36,033 nucleotides of DNA from the NCBI GenBank assembly GCA_050946655.1, contig JBMNVE010000011.1, positions 1 to 36,033 of the forward strand. The letters are read 5' to 3'. The first letter of the stretch is position 1, and each line of letters begins with the position of its first letter. This document shows positions 23,880 through 33,072 of the stretch, piece by piece. The stretch is from JAXGRD01 sp050946655 (GTDB lineage: Bacteria > Bacillota > Clostridia > Peptostreptococcales > Anaerovoracaceae). The notes beneath the pieces are model-generated. The model had not been told where the DNA came from and ran no database searches. It was given only the letters and a program-made list of their open reading frames with translations. Made by a program: the position numbers and the translations under genes.

Positions 23880-25406
23880 ATGGCAATTATGATCAACGGA
23901 AGGGATTTGACCGTAGAAGAGGTCATCCGGGTGAGCAGACACGGTGAACCGGTGGAGATGTCCATTGATGCCCAAGAGGCGGTGATAAAAGCCAGGGCGT
24001 ACGTGGATAAAAAGCTCCGGTCCGGTGATGTGATTTACGGTTTGACCACCGGCTTCGGGAAGTTCTCCGATACGCTGGTCCGGCCGGAGGAGGTGGCATG
24101 CCTCCAGCGGAACCTCATCGTCAGCCATACCTGTGCCATGGGGGATCCTCTTCCTCGGGACGTAGTGCGGGGGATCATGCTTCTTCGTTGCAATGCCCTG
24201 GCCAGCGGAAACTCAGGCATTCGACTTTCCACGTTGAAAACTTTGCTTGGCATGCTCAACAAAGGTGTCCACCCCATTATCCCCGAGAAAGGATCTCTCG
24301 GTGCATCGGGAGACTTGGCGCCCCTTTCTCACATGGTCCTGACCCTCATCGGCGAGGGGGAGGCGGAGTATCAGGGAAGGGTGATGCCGTCCCGAGAAGC
24401 CATGGAGAAAGCCGGGATCCCGGTGGTGGAGCTGGCCGCAAAGGAAGGACTTGCCCTGATCAACGGAACTCAGGTGATGACATCCATCGGTCTTCATGTA
24501 CTCTATGACGCTATGGACCTGCTCAAAGCAGCGGATCTTGCTGCGGCTCTCACCGGGGAGGCTCTTCACGGGATCAAAAATGCCTACGACCACAAGGTAC
24601 AGGAGGTGCGGGGTCACCGGGGGCAAAAGGATGCGGCGGAGAACATGCGTCGTCTTTTGGCGGGATCCCAGAATGCCCAGGACATAAACCCGAGAAAAGT
24701 CCAGGACCCCTATTCTCTCCGCTGTGTTCCTCAGATCCACGGAGCATCCAGAGATGCCGTAGAATACGTGTATCAGGCCGTAACCAGAGAGATCAATGCA
24801 GTTACAGACAATCCCATTATCTTCCCGGAAGAAGATCAGGTCATTTCTGGCGGGAACTTCCATGGCCAGCCCATGGCCCTGGCTTTTGATTTCCTAAAAA
24901 TGGCCATTTCAGAACTGGCCAACGTATCGGAAAGAAGGACGGAGAGGCTGGTGAATCCCCAGCTGTCGGAAGGCTTGGAGCCCTTTCTCACCAAACATGG
25001 CGGTGTCTGCTCCGGCTTCATGATCGTCCAGTATGCGGCGGCATCCATGGTGTCGGAAAACAAGATCTATGCCCATCCGGCCTGTGTGGATTCCATCCCC
25101 TCCTCGGGGAATCAGGAAGATCACGTGAGCATGGGGACCACCTCTGCCAGGACGGCGGCCATGATCTTGGACAACGTGCAAAAGGTTTTGGGCATCGAAG
25201 TCTTTGCCGCCAGTCAGGCCATCTGGCTGAGAGGAGAGGTGGGCATGGGGCCGGCTGCAAAGGCGGCGTACGGTCACATACGAAAAAAAGTAGATCCGGT
25301 GGATGAGGACATCCTCATGCACGAGGAATTGAAAAAGTTCGATGAGATGATAAAGGACGGTTCCCTGGTAAAAGCAGTAGAAGCGGTTACAGGGGAACTG
25401 AAATAG
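23880..25406 (+). CDS. hutH: Histidine ammonia-lyase
   Basis: The 508-residue enzyme has the self-cyclising Ala142-Ser143-Gly144 that forms the MIO cofactor, within GASGDLAPLSH. Other conserved segments are YGLTTGFGKF near residue 53, NGTQVMTSIG and QEDHVSMGTTSAR. It removes ammonia from L-histidine to give urocanate, the first step of histidine breakdown in the cytoplasm. The length matches the family. AAAGGA nine bases upstream supports the ATG at 23880. It heads a run of nine same-strand genes with short gaps or overlaps. Confidence 0.97.
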   Translation: MAIMINGRDLTVEEVIRVSRHGEPVEMSIDAQEAVIKARAYVDKKLRSGDVIYGLTTGFGKFSDTLVRPEEVACLQRNLIVSHTCAMGDPLPRDVVRGIMLLRCNALASGNSGIRLSTLKTLLGMLNKGVHPIIPEKGSLGASGDLAPLSHMVLTLIGEGEAEYQGRVMPSREAMEKAGIPVVELAAKEGLALINGTQVMTSIGLHVLYDAMDLLKAADLAAALTGEALHGIKNAYDHKVQEVRGHRGQKDAAENMRRLLAGSQNAQDINPRKVQDPYSLRCVPQIHGASRDAVEYVYQAVTREINAVTDNPIIFPEEDQVISGGNFHGQPMALAFDFLKMAISELANVSERRTERLVNPQLSEGLEPFLTKHGGVCSGFMIVQYAAASMVSENKIYAHPACVDSIPSSGNQEDHVSMGTTSARTAAMILDNVQKVLGIEVFAASQAIWLRGEVGMGPAAKAAYGHIRKKVDPVDEDILMHEELKKFDEMIKDGSLVKAVEAVTGELK

Positions 25407-25421
25407 TCAGGAGGAACTACC

Positions 25422-27446
25422 ATGATGGATAATAGACAGATCGGAAAAGCCATGACCATCAAGCTTTCCGGGGAGTTGCCCGAATATCCCCCCTTTGATG
25501 AAACCAAGAGGAGAGCACCTGACAGGGGATTCAGGCTGACCCGGGAGCAGACCAAGTTGGCCCTGAAGAACGCCCTGCGCTACGTTCCCGAAGAGTTACA
25601 TGAAACCCTTGCACCCGAGTTCATGGAAGAGTTGAAGACCTACGGCAGGATATATGCTTATCGCTACCGGCCGGAAGGCAGGATATACGGAAAGCCTATT
25701 GACGAATATAAGGGAAACTGTTTGGAGGGGAAGGCTTTCCAGGTGATGATCGACAACAACCTGGATTTCCGGGTGGCCCTCTACCCCTATGAACTGGTTA
25801 CCTACGGCGAAACGGGGAAGCCCTGCCAAAACTGGCTTCAGTATCGACTGATCATGAAATATCTGGAAGAACTGACCGTGGACCAGACCCTGGTCATTGA
25901 GTCGGGGCACCCCCTCGGTCTCTTCCCCAGCAAGCCGGAAGCCCCCAGGGTGATCATTACCAATGCTCTGATGGTAGGCATGTTCGACAACCTGGAAGAC
26001 TGGGAGATCGCAGAGGAAATGGGGGTGGCCAGTTACGGTCAGATGACAGCGGGAGGCTGGATGTACATCGGCCCTCAGGGCATCGTCCATGGGACATTCA
26101 ATACCATACTCAACGCGGGAAGGAAGTTCTTGGGGATTTCCCGGCAGGGAGATCTTAGCGGCTATGTCTTCGTCTCTTCGGGACTCGGCGGCATGAGCGG
26201 AGCCCAGCCCAAGGCGGCCACTATCGCCGGAGCGGTGGGGATCTTTGCAGAGGTGGATAAGTCCAGGATCCAGACCAGATTGGACCAAGGATGGGTAGAT
26301 GTGATGCTCCCGGACCTGGACCAGGTATTTCGCCTGGCCGAGGAAAAGGCGAAAGCAAAGGAAAGCATATCCATTGCTTACTGGGGCAACATCGTCGACC
26401 TTTTGGAAGCGGCGGCGGAGAAGAACTTCAAGATCGATCTTCTCTCCGACCAGACATCCTGTCACAATGTCTATGGTGGCGGATACTGCCCCGTGGGGCT
26501 GACCTTTGACAAGAGGACGGCTATGCTCCACAGGGACAGGACCATGTTCGAGGAAATGGTGGACGCATCTCTCCACAGACATTACAATGCCATTAAGGAG
26601 TTGACCGGTCGAGGGACCTACTTCTTCGATTATGGGAACTCCTTCATGAAGGCCATGTACGATGCCGGTGTGAAGGAAATCAGCAAAAACGGCATGGATG
26701 AAAAGGACGGTTTCATCTGGCCCTCCTACGTGGAAGACATCCTGGGGCCTCTTCTCTTCGACTACGGATACGGCCCCTTTAGGTGGGTTTGTTTGTCGGG
26801 CCGGCCTGAGGACCTGGATGCTACCGACCGGGCTGCCATGGATTGTATCGACCCTGACAGGCGATTCCAGGATAGGGACAACTGGGCCTGGATCAGAGAT
26901 GCCAAGGCCAATAAAATGGTGGTGGGCACACAAGCCCGTATCCTGTATCAGGATGCCGAGGGAAGGACAAAGATCGCCCTTAGATTCAATGAAATGGTAC
27001 GGGAAGGCAAGATCGGCCCGGTGATGCTGGGAAGAGACCATCACGACGTCAGCGGCACCGACTCCCCCTTTAGGGAAACCTCCAACATCAAGGACGGTAG
27101 CAACGTAATGGCGGACATGGCAGTGCAGTGCTTCGCCGGAAATGCAGCAAGAGGCATGAGCCTCTGTGCTCTCCACAACGGAGGAGGCGTAGGCATCGGC
27201 AAGTCCATCAACGGTGGCTTCGGCATGGTGCTGGACGGCAGTCACAGGGTGGATGCCATCCTCAAGTCTGCCATGATGTGGGATGTCATGGGCGGCGTGG
27301 CAAGGCGAAACTGGGCGCGAAATGAAAACGCGTTGGAAACCTCCGTGGCCTATAATAAAAACTATGAAGGTTCCGGCCACATTACCATTCCCTATGTTGC
27401 TTCAGACCGGCTGGTAGACCAGGTGGTGGATCGGTTTATGGACTGA
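25422..27446 (+). CDS. hutU: Urocanate hydratase, long form
   Basis: The 674-residue enzyme contains YGQMTAGGWMYIGPQGIVHGT, the NAD-binding VFVSSGLGGMSGAQ and the SDQTSCHN cysteine motif. It also has RDHHDVSGTDSPFRETSNI and LHNGGGVGIGKSINGGFG. It adds water to urocanate using tightly bound NAD+, giving imidazolonepropionate. At 674 residues it belongs to the long class similar to animal UROC1, not the roughly 555-residue Bacillus/Pseudomonas class. CAGGAGG precedes the ATG at 25422, 16 bases after hutH. Confidence 0.96.
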   Translation: MMDNRQIGKAMTIKLSGELPEYPPFDETKRRAPDRGFRLTREQTKLALKNALRYVPEELHETLAPEFMEELKTYGRIYAYRYRPEGRIYGKPIDEYKGNCLEGKAFQVMIDNNLDFRVALYPYELVTYGETGKPCQNWLQYRLIMKYLEELTVDQTLVIESGHPLGLFPSKPEAPRVIITNALMVGMFDNLEDWEIAEEMGVASYGQMTAGGWMYIGPQGIVHGTFNTILNAGRKFLGISRQGDLSGYVFVSSGLGGMSGAQPKAATIAGAVGIFAEVDKSRIQTRLDQGWVDVMLPDLDQVFRLAEEKAKAKESISIAYWGNIVDLLEAAAEKNFKIDLLSDQTSCHNVYGGGYCPVGLTFDKRTAMLHRDRTMFEEMVDASLHRHYNAIKELTGRGTYFFDYGNSFMKAMYDAGVKEISKNGMDEKDGFIWPSYVEDILGPLLFDYGYGPFRWVCLSGRPEDLDATDRAAMDCIDPDRRFQDRDNWAWIRDAKANKMVVGTQARILYQDAEGRTKIALRFNEMVREGKIGPVMLGRDHHDVSGTDSPFRETSNIKDGSNVMADMAVQCFAGNAARGMSLCALHNGGGVGIGKSINGGFGMVLDGSHRVDAILKSAMMWDVMGGVARRNWARNENALETSVAYNKNYEGSGHITIPYVASDRLVDQVVDRFMD

Positions 27447-27480
27447 CCGGCTTCATGGGGAAGAAGATAAGGAAAATACA

Positions 27481-28713
27481 ATGAAAAAAACATTGATCAA
27501 AAATATCGGCCGTCTTCAGACGCCGGAAGGGAGCTACCCCCACAAAGGACAAGAACAGGGACAAAACCGTATAGCGGAAGACATGGAGATCCTGGTGGAG
27601 GACGGCATCATATCGGCTATTTCGCCCACGGGCACCATTTCCCCAGAGGGTGTGGATATCCTGGTGGATGCGGAAGGATCCCTGGTGACCCCCGGCTTGG
27701 TGGATGGTCATACCCACTTGGTCTTTGGGGGATACAGGCAAAACGAGATCCCTCTTAAACTGGCCGGGGCCGACTATCTGGAAATCCTAAAGGCCGGCGG
27801 CGGTATACTGGACACCCTCAATAAGACCAGACAGGCTACTTTCCGGGAGCTGGAGGAAAAAAGCCAAGGCTTCCTGGATGAAATGATGTCTTTGGGGGTG
27901 ACCACATGTGAGGCCAAGAGCGGATATGGGCTGGATATGGAGACGGAGATGAAGATGCTTAAGGTCATCGATCAGCTGTCCCAAAGCCATCCCATGGACA
28001 TTGTTCCTACCTTCATGGGGGCACACATGGTCCCGCCGGAGTACAAGGATAGGGGAGATGACTACATCGACCTTCTCTGTGGGGAAATTCTTCCCGCCGT
28101 GGCAGAGTCGGGCCTTGCCCGGTTCGCAGATGTGTTTTGCGAAGAAGGGGTGTTCGACCGAGAGCAGAGCCGAACATACTTGCAGGCGGCAAAGGACCTG
28201 GGCCTGGGATTGAAGATCCATGCAGATGAGATAGAAGAAATCGGCGGATCACAACTGGCAGGAGAGATGGGCTGCATTTCCGCAGAGCACCTCATTGCCA
28301 TCGGCCGGGAGGGGATGGCATCCCTGAAGGCCGGGGGAACTACCGCCATGTGCCTGCCGGCAACCAGCTTCTACCTGAACAAGGACTTTGCACCGGCAAA
28401 GAAGATGATAGAGATGGGTATTCCCGTGGCCATGGCAACGGACTTCAACCCGGGATCCTGTCCCTGCCTGAACCTACAGCTGGTGATCAACCTGGGATAT
28501 CTGAAATATCGGATGACACCGGAAGAGATCCTCACCGCCGTGACCATCAATCCGGCCTGTGCCATCGGCCGAGGAGAGTTGGTAGGTACTTTGGAAGTGG
28601 GAAAGCAGGGGGATCTGGTCATTTGGGACGCACCTGACATGGAAATGCTCTGTTACCGGATGGGGTCCAATCTGGCCTCAACGGTGATCAAGAAAGGAGA
28701 AATCGTATCGTGA
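27481..28713 (+). CDS. hutI: Imidazolonepropionase
   Basis: The 410-residue amidohydrolase has the metal-binding VDGHTHLVFGG near residue 75, HADEIEEIGG in mid-protein and ATDFNPGSCP near residue 320. It hydrolyses imidazolone-5-propionate to N-formimino-L-glutamate and uses a zinc or iron centre. AAGGA is well placed before the ATG at 27481. The stop overlaps the GTG start of fchA (GTGA), so translation is coupled to the next gene. Confidence 0.96.
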   Translation: MKKTLIKNIGRLQTPEGSYPHKGQEQGQNRIAEDMEILVEDGIISAISPTGTISPEGVDILVDAEGSLVTPGLVDGHTHLVFGGYRQNEIPLKLAGADYLEILKAGGGILDTLNKTRQATFRELEEKSQGFLDEMMSLGVTTCEAKSGYGLDMETEMKMLKVIDQLSQSHPMDIVPTFMGAHMVPPEYKDRGDDYIDLLCGEILPAVAESGLARFADVFCEEGVFDREQSRTYLQAAKDLGLGLKIHADEIEEIGGSQLAGEMGCISAEHLIAIGREGMASLKAGGTTAMCLPATSFYLNKDFAPAKKMIEMGIPVAMATDFNPGSCPCLNLQLVINLGYLKYRMTPEEILTAVTINPACAIGRGELVGTLEVGKQGDLVIWDAPDMEMLCYRMGSNLASTVIKKGEIVS

Positions 28714-29348
28714 ATTTGATCGACTTAACAATGAAGGATTATCTGGAGGTGCTCCAGTCCGATGCGCCCGCCCCCGGGGGTGGAAGTGTCAGTGCTCTTG
28801 CGGGTGCTGAGGGAGCAGCCCTCCTGCTCATGGTAGCAAGGCTTACCTTAGGGAAGGAAAAATTTGCAGGTGACCAGGAGATCTGCACCCGGGGCGTAGA
28901 AAAAGCGGAGAGGCTATATGAGCAGTTGACCGCAGCCATCGATGCTGACACGGAAGCCTTCAAGAAGGTTTCGGCGGCTTTCAAGATGCCCAAAGAAACA
29001 GAAGAAGAAAAAGCGGCCCGCACTGCCGCCATCGGCGCCGGGACACTGGAGTCCACCAAGGTCCCCTATGGCGTTATGGAGCTGTGTCTGTCCGGACTGG
29101 AGACGGCGGAGACCATGGCAGGCCATTCCAACCCCAACACGGCAAGTGATCTGGGGGTCGCCGCTCTCAACTTCGATGCGGGACTCAGGGGAGCATGGCT
29201 CAACGTAAAAATAAATCTTCCCGGAATCAAAGACGAAGCCTTGGTGAAGGAATTCACCAGGGGAGGGGAAGAAATGATCAGAAAAAGTGAGGCGGTTGCC
29301 CAAAAGGTATTTCGTGAAGTCAGGAGGAGTTTGAAATGGCAAAGATAA
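28710..29348 (+). CDS. fchA: Formiminotetrahydrofolate cyclodeaminase
   Basis: The 212-residue all-helical protein belongs to the FTCD cyclodeaminase/cyclohydrolase family. It has the N-terminal APAPGGGSVSALAGAEGAAL loop and the C-terminal part AGHSNPNTASDLGVAALNF. It converts 5-formimino-THF to 5,10-methenyl-THF with loss of ammonia. In animals this domain is fused to the transferase; here it is a separate gene whose end overlaps ftcD by 13 bases. The GTG start overlaps the hutI stop. Gene naming between fchA and a ftcD C-terminal homologue varies. Confidence 0.92.
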   Translation: MNLIDLTMKDYLEVLQSDAPAPGGGSVSALAGAEGAALLLMVARLTLGKEKFAGDQEICTRGVEKAERLYEQLTAAIDADTEAFKKVSAAFKMPKETEEEKAARTAAIGAGTLESTKVPYGVMELCLSGLETAETMAGHSNPNTASDLGVAALNFDAGLRGAWLNVKINLPGIKDEALVKEFTRGGEEMIRKSEAVAQKVFREVRRSLKWQR

Positions 29349-30232
29349 TTGAAAGCATACCCAACATCAGTGAAGGAAGGAACAAGGAGGTCATTGAAGC
29401 TTGTGTGGATCAGGTTCGGCAGACGGCAGGATGCACCCTTCTTCAGTACACTTCGGATCCCAGCCACAACCGAACGGTGATCACCTACATGGGCAGTCCG
29501 CAGGCATGCGAAGAAGCCAGCGTGAAACTGGCTAAAAAGGCGGTGGAACTCATCGACCTTACAAAGCAGGAAGGAGAGCATCCCAGAATGGGTTGCGTAG
29601 ACGTGATGCCCTTCGTACCCATTAAGGAAGCCACCATGGAAGAGTGCATCGCCCTTTCCAAAAAGGTGGGAGAGCGAATCGCAACGGAAGCGGAGCTTCC
29701 CGTGTTCCTCTACGAAAAATCAGCCACCGCACCCCACAGACAGAACTTGGCCAAGGTGCGCAAGGGGCAGTTTGAAGGCCTGGCAGAAAAAGTCAAAGAC
29801 CCGGACTGGATCCCCGATTTCGGAGGCCAGAGGATCCATCCCACGGGAGGGGCAGTCTGCGTGGGCGCCCGACCTCCGCTCATTGCCTACAACATCAACC
29901 TGGGCACGGACAAGGTGGAGATCGCCGATAAGATTGCACGGATCATTCGGGAAATCGGCGGCGGCTTGGACTGTGTCAAAGCTATGGGTGTGTATTTGGA
30001 GGAGCGGAATATCGCTCAGGTCTCCATCAACATGACCGACTTTACCGTAACTCCCTTGTATCGTGTCAATGAACTGGTCAAGGCTGAGGCGGCAAGGTAC
30101 GGAGTGGCGGTCATCGGCACGGAGCTCATCGGCCTTTCTCCCATGCGTGCTTTGGTGGATTCGGCGGAATACTATCTGCAGATCGAAGATTTCGATGCTT
30201 CCGTTCAGGTAATAGAGAATCACCTGTTGTAA
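29336..30232 (+). CDS. ftcD: Glutamate formimidoyltransferase
   Basis: The 298-residue protein matches the formiminotransferase part of FTCD: ESIPNISEGRNKEVIEA at the N-terminus, EGEHPRMGCVDVMPFVP near residue 79 and FGGQRIHPTGGAVCVGARP near residue 162. It transfers the formimino group of formiminoglutamate to THF and leaves glutamate, completing histidine breakdown. CAGGAGG lies just upstream of the ATG at 29336, inside the end of fchA. A 30-base gap separates it from korA, with no terminator in between. Confidence 0.94.
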   Translation: MAKIIESIPNISEGRNKEVIEACVDQVRQTAGCTLLQYTSDPSHNRTVITYMGSPQACEEASVKLAKKAVELIDLTKQEGEHPRMGCVDVMPFVPIKEATMEECIALSKKVGERIATEAELPVFLYEKSATAPHRQNLAKVRKGQFEGLAEKVKDPDWIPDFGGQRIHPTGGAVCVGARPPLIAYNINLGTDKVEIADKIARIIREIGGGLDCVKAMGVYLEERNIAQVSINMTDFTVTPLYRVNELVKAEAARYGVAVIGTELIGLSPMRALVDSAEYYLQIEDFDASVQVIENHLL

Positions 30233-30262
30233 GTGTCATTTTAGAGAAAGAAGGAAAATGTC

Positions 30263-31465
30263 ATGGATGTCAAAGGGAAGGAAGGAAAGACTGTCGTTCT
30301 GCAGGGGAATGAGGCTTGCTCCAAAGGGGCCATCTATGCAGGATGCAGGTTCTTTGCCGGCTACCCTATCACGCCGTCAACGGAGATCATTGAAATGTTG
30401 TCGGAAGAAATGCAGAAGGCCGGAGGTGCCTTCATTCAGATGGAGGACGAGATCGGATCGGCTTGTGCCATCATCGGTGCCAGGTGGGGTGGCAAGATGT
30501 CCATGACCGCAACGTCCGGTCCGGGTTTCACTTTGATGCAGGAGGCCATCGGCTTTGCTGCGGTGACCGAGACACCTGTGGTCATCGTCAATGTTCAGCG
30601 AGGCGGACCCTCCACCGGTCAGCCCACCTTATCTTCTCAGCAGGACATCTACCAAGCCAGGTACGGATCTCACGGAGATTATGAAATCATCGTACTGACC
30701 CCTTCCTCGGCCCAGGAAATGTATGACTTTACCATCAGAGCATTTCAGCTTTCCGAAAGGTATCGGACCCCGGTGATCCTCCTTGCCGATGAAGAGGTGG
30801 GGCACTTGCGGGAAAAGGTGACGCTTCGTGCCGATGAGCTGAAGATCGATGAGGGAAAGAAGCCCTACGTTCTTTCTCCCCAGGTAGATTTTTTCAAAGG
30901 GGAAAACACCATGGTGGAAGGCCAGCTCCACGATGAACAGGGTCGTAGGATCGGACACATCCCAAAGAGCAGCGGGGTCTTTGTGGAAGGCATTGTAAAA
31001 AAAATCACCGATCATGTGGATGAAATCACCCATGTGGAGGCTTTCTGCATGGAAGATGCGGAGGTGGCCATATTGGCCTATGGCTCTGTAGCGAGACCGG
31101 CACAGAACGCCATCAAGCTGGCCCGAGGTATCCGGGACAACCGGATCGTTTCCAAACTGAATATCGTCAAGGATCTTTTCCTAAAAGGGCTACCGGCCAC
31201 TTTTCGCACCGACTACAGCCATCTCAAGGTGGGATTGATCAAAGTCAATACCGTCTGGCCCTTCCCGGAAGAAAAAATCAGGGAGATGGTCCGGGATATT
31301 AAGCTGGTCATTGTTCCGGAGATGAATGTGGGGAAGTATGTGCGTGAGATCCAGCGGGCTCTTCCCGGGAAGAAAGTGATCTCCATGCCAAAGAGCGGAG
31401 GGACCATGCATACCCCTCACCAGCTTCTGGATCGGATATTGGAGGAGGTGGGGGTCAGTGAATGA
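30263..31465 (+). CDS. korA: 2-oxoacid:ferredoxin oxidoreductase, alpha subunit
   Basis: The 400-residue protein has GNEACSKGAIYAGCRFFAGYP and TPSTEIIEML at the N-terminus, then EDEIGSACAIIGARWGG and TSGPGFTLMQEAIG. These are typical of KorA/VorB alpha subunits. It forms the 2-oxoacid site with the TPP-binding beta subunit. Operon position after glutamate-producing genes favours 2-oxoglutarate as substrate, but branched-chain 2-oxoacids are possible because Kor and Vor sequences are close. AAGGAAAA lies upstream of the ATG at 30263. The end overlaps korB by eight bases. Confidence 0.88.
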   Translation: MDVKGKEGKTVVLQGNEACSKGAIYAGCRFFAGYPITPSTEIIEMLSEEMQKAGGAFIQMEDEIGSACAIIGARWGGKMSMTATSGPGFTLMQEAIGFAAVTETPVVIVNVQRGGPSTGQPTLSSQQDIYQARYGSHGDYEIIVLTPSSAQEMYDFTIRAFQLSERYRTPVILLADEEVGHLREKVTLRADELKIDEGKKPYVLSPQVDFFKGENTMVEGQLHDEQGRRIGHIPKSSGVFVEGIVKKITDHVDEITHVEAFCMEDAEVAILAYGSVARPAQNAIKLARGIRDNRIVSKLNIVKDLFLKGLPATFRTDYSHLKVGLIKVNTVWPFPEEKIREMVRDIKLVIVPEMNVGKYVREIQRALPGKKVISMPKSGGTMHTPHQLLDRILEEVGVSE

Positions 31466-32270
31466 ACTGTACGAAAAATATATCAAGACGGAAGCTCTCC
31501 CCACCCTGTTTTGTCCCGGATGCGGAAACGGCATCGTCCAGCGAGCGGCAATCGATGCCTTTGAAGCCCTGGGGTGCAAGGAGAATACCGCCTGCGTCAG
31601 CGGCATCGGATGCTCTTCGTGGATACCTTGCTACTTCAAGATGGATGTGATCCACAGCATGCACGGCCGAGCGATCCCCTTTGCCACCGGGCTAAAGCTT
31701 GCCCGGCCGGACAAGAATATTGTGGTCTTTACCGGTGACGGAGACGGACTTGCCATCGGGGGAAATCATCTTCTCCATGGCGCCGCAAGGAATATCGATC
31801 TCACCGTCATCCTGGTGAACAACTACATCTACGGCATGACCGGGGGGCAGAAATCCCCAACGACACCCAAGGGTGCTGTCACCAAGACGTCCCCTCTGGG
31901 GGCCATGGACGAACCGATACAGGGCTGTGATCTGGCCATGGCCATGGGTGCCACCTACGTGGCACGCTGGACTACGGCTCATCCTGTCCAACTGGCTAAG
32001 GCCATCGCCGACGGCATTATCCACAAGGGATTTTCCTTCATCGAAGTTCTGGCTCAATGCCCCGTCCAGGCGGGGAAGGCGGTATATGGACAGAAGGATG
32101 CCGCCAAAATCATGGAGGGCTACAAGGCCGGCACTTATATCTCAAAGGAAGGGGATGAACCCATCCCGGGGAAGATCCCCCTTGGGCTTTTGAAGCAGGA
32201 AGAAGATGTGGATGAATATGTGACAAAGGTTTTGGGGAAGCAGTCCGGGACCGGAAAGGAAAAGAAGTAG
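31458..32270 (+). CDS. korB: 2-oxoacid:ferredoxin oxidoreductase, beta (TPP-binding) subunit
   Basis: The 270-residue protein has FCPGCGNGIVQRA near residue 18, the TPP/Mg motif TGDGDGLAIGGNH near residue 91 and NNYIYGMTGGQKSPTTPKG near residue 115. These mark the beta subunit of 2-oxoglutarate- or branched-chain-type ferredoxin oxidoreductases. It decarboxylates the 2-oxoacid on TPP and passes electrons to Fe-S clusters. It overlaps korA by eight bases and is followed after three bases by the ferredoxin-like subunit, so all four subunits are co-translated. Confidence 0.9.
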   Translation: MNELYEKYIKTEALPTLFCPGCGNGIVQRAAIDAFEALGCKENTACVSGIGCSSWIPCYFKMDVIHSMHGRAIPFATGLKLARPDKNIVVFTGDGDGLAIGGNHLLHGAARNIDLTVILVNNYIYGMTGGQKSPTTPKGAVTKTSPLGAMDEPIQGCDLAMAMGATYVARWTTAHPVQLAKAIADGIIHKGFSFIEVLAQCPVQAGKAVYGQKDAAKIMEGYKAGTYISKEGDEPIPGKIPLGLLKQEEDVDEYVTKVLGKQSGTGKEKK

Positions 32271-32273
32271 AAA

Positions 32274-32510
32274 ATGGCCAAGATCACCGTTGATAAGGCC
32301 TGCTGTAAAGGCTGCGGCATCTGCATCAATGTCTGTCCAAAGAAGGTCTTTGTCATGTCCAAGGCTCGAAACAAGTATGGGACCAACTTGCCGGAGGCCA
32401 AATCCCCCGAAGGCTGTATCCTCTGCAGATTGTGTGAAAAAATGTGCCCCGATGGGGCCATCGATGTGAAAAAAGAGGAAAACAAAAAGGAGAACGATCA
32501 TGAGGATTAA
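32274..32510 (+). CDS. korD: 2-oxoacid:ferredoxin oxidoreductase, ferredoxin-like delta subunit
   Basis: The 78-residue protein carries two 4Fe-4S motifs, CCKGCGICINVCP near residue 9 and CILCRLCEKMCP near residue 44. It relays electrons from the TPP site to soluble ferredoxin. It lies between korB and korC, and its last 11 bases overlap the start of korC. The charged tail (KKEENKKEND) is low complexity and overlaps the korC ribosome binding site. Confidence 0.9.
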   Translation: MAKITVDKACCKGCGICINVCPKKVFVMSKARNKYGTNLPEAKSPEGCILCRLCEKMCPDGAIDVKKEENKKENDHED

Positions 32511-33072
32511 TGTGCGCTTCGCCGGTGCCGGCGGGCAAGGGGTCATCTTGTCCTCGGTCCTGCTGGCCAAAGCTTACGGCCTGGGGGAGAACTACAATAT
32601 TTCTCAGTCCCAGTCCTACGGACCGGAGGCAAGAGGAGGGGCATGTAAGTCGGAAGTGGTCATTGCCAGCGATGATATCGATTACATGAAAGTGGATGAT
32701 GCGGATGTGTTCATCGCCTTCAACCAGGCGGGCTACGATAAATACAAGGATAAGGTGGCAAAGGGGGCTACCGTCTTGATCAACAGCACCTTGGTGGATA
32801 CGGATGATCCTAATGCTTATCGGATCCCGGCAACGGAGATCGCAGAACAGATGGGGAAGCCTTTCGTGGTGAACATGGTCATGCTGGGGGCGTTGACCAA
32901 GCTGATGCCCAAGCTTCACTATCCCACAGTAAAAGAAGAAATCATGGAGAACTTTGCCGCCTCCATCGCCGGGTTCAATCTGGATGCCTACGACAAAGGC
33001 TATGATGTGATGAAAGAAGAAGTCCGAAAGAAGGAAGAGACCATGGTAAAAAAGAGGAAGTATATCATATAG
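32500..33072 (+). CDS. korC: 2-oxoacid:ferredoxin oxidoreductase, gamma subunit
   Basis: The 190-residue protein has RFAGAGGQGVILSSVLLAKA at the N-terminus and SQSQSYGPEARGGACKSEVVI near residue 47, typical of the gamma subunit. It is a structural part that binds CoA in the complete enzyme. AAAAGGAGAACGATC lies before the ATG at 32500. It is the last gene of the hut-kor run. Its last eight bases overlap the convergent split regulator gene, and no terminator is visible after it. Confidence 0.92.
   Translation: MRINVRFAGAGGQGVILSSVLLAKAYGLGENYNISQSQSYGPEARGGACKSEVVIASDDIDYMKVDDADVFIAFNQAGYDKYKDKVAKGATVLINSTLVDTDDPNAYRIPATEIAEQMGKPFVVNMVMLGALTKLMPKLHYPTVKEEIMENFAASIAGFNLDAYDKGYDVMKEEVRKKEETMVKKRKYII

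Noticed and set aside
25596..27380. 594-codon minus-strand frame opposite hutU
   Set aside because: It is antisense to urocanate hydratase along its whole length; no motifs of its own.
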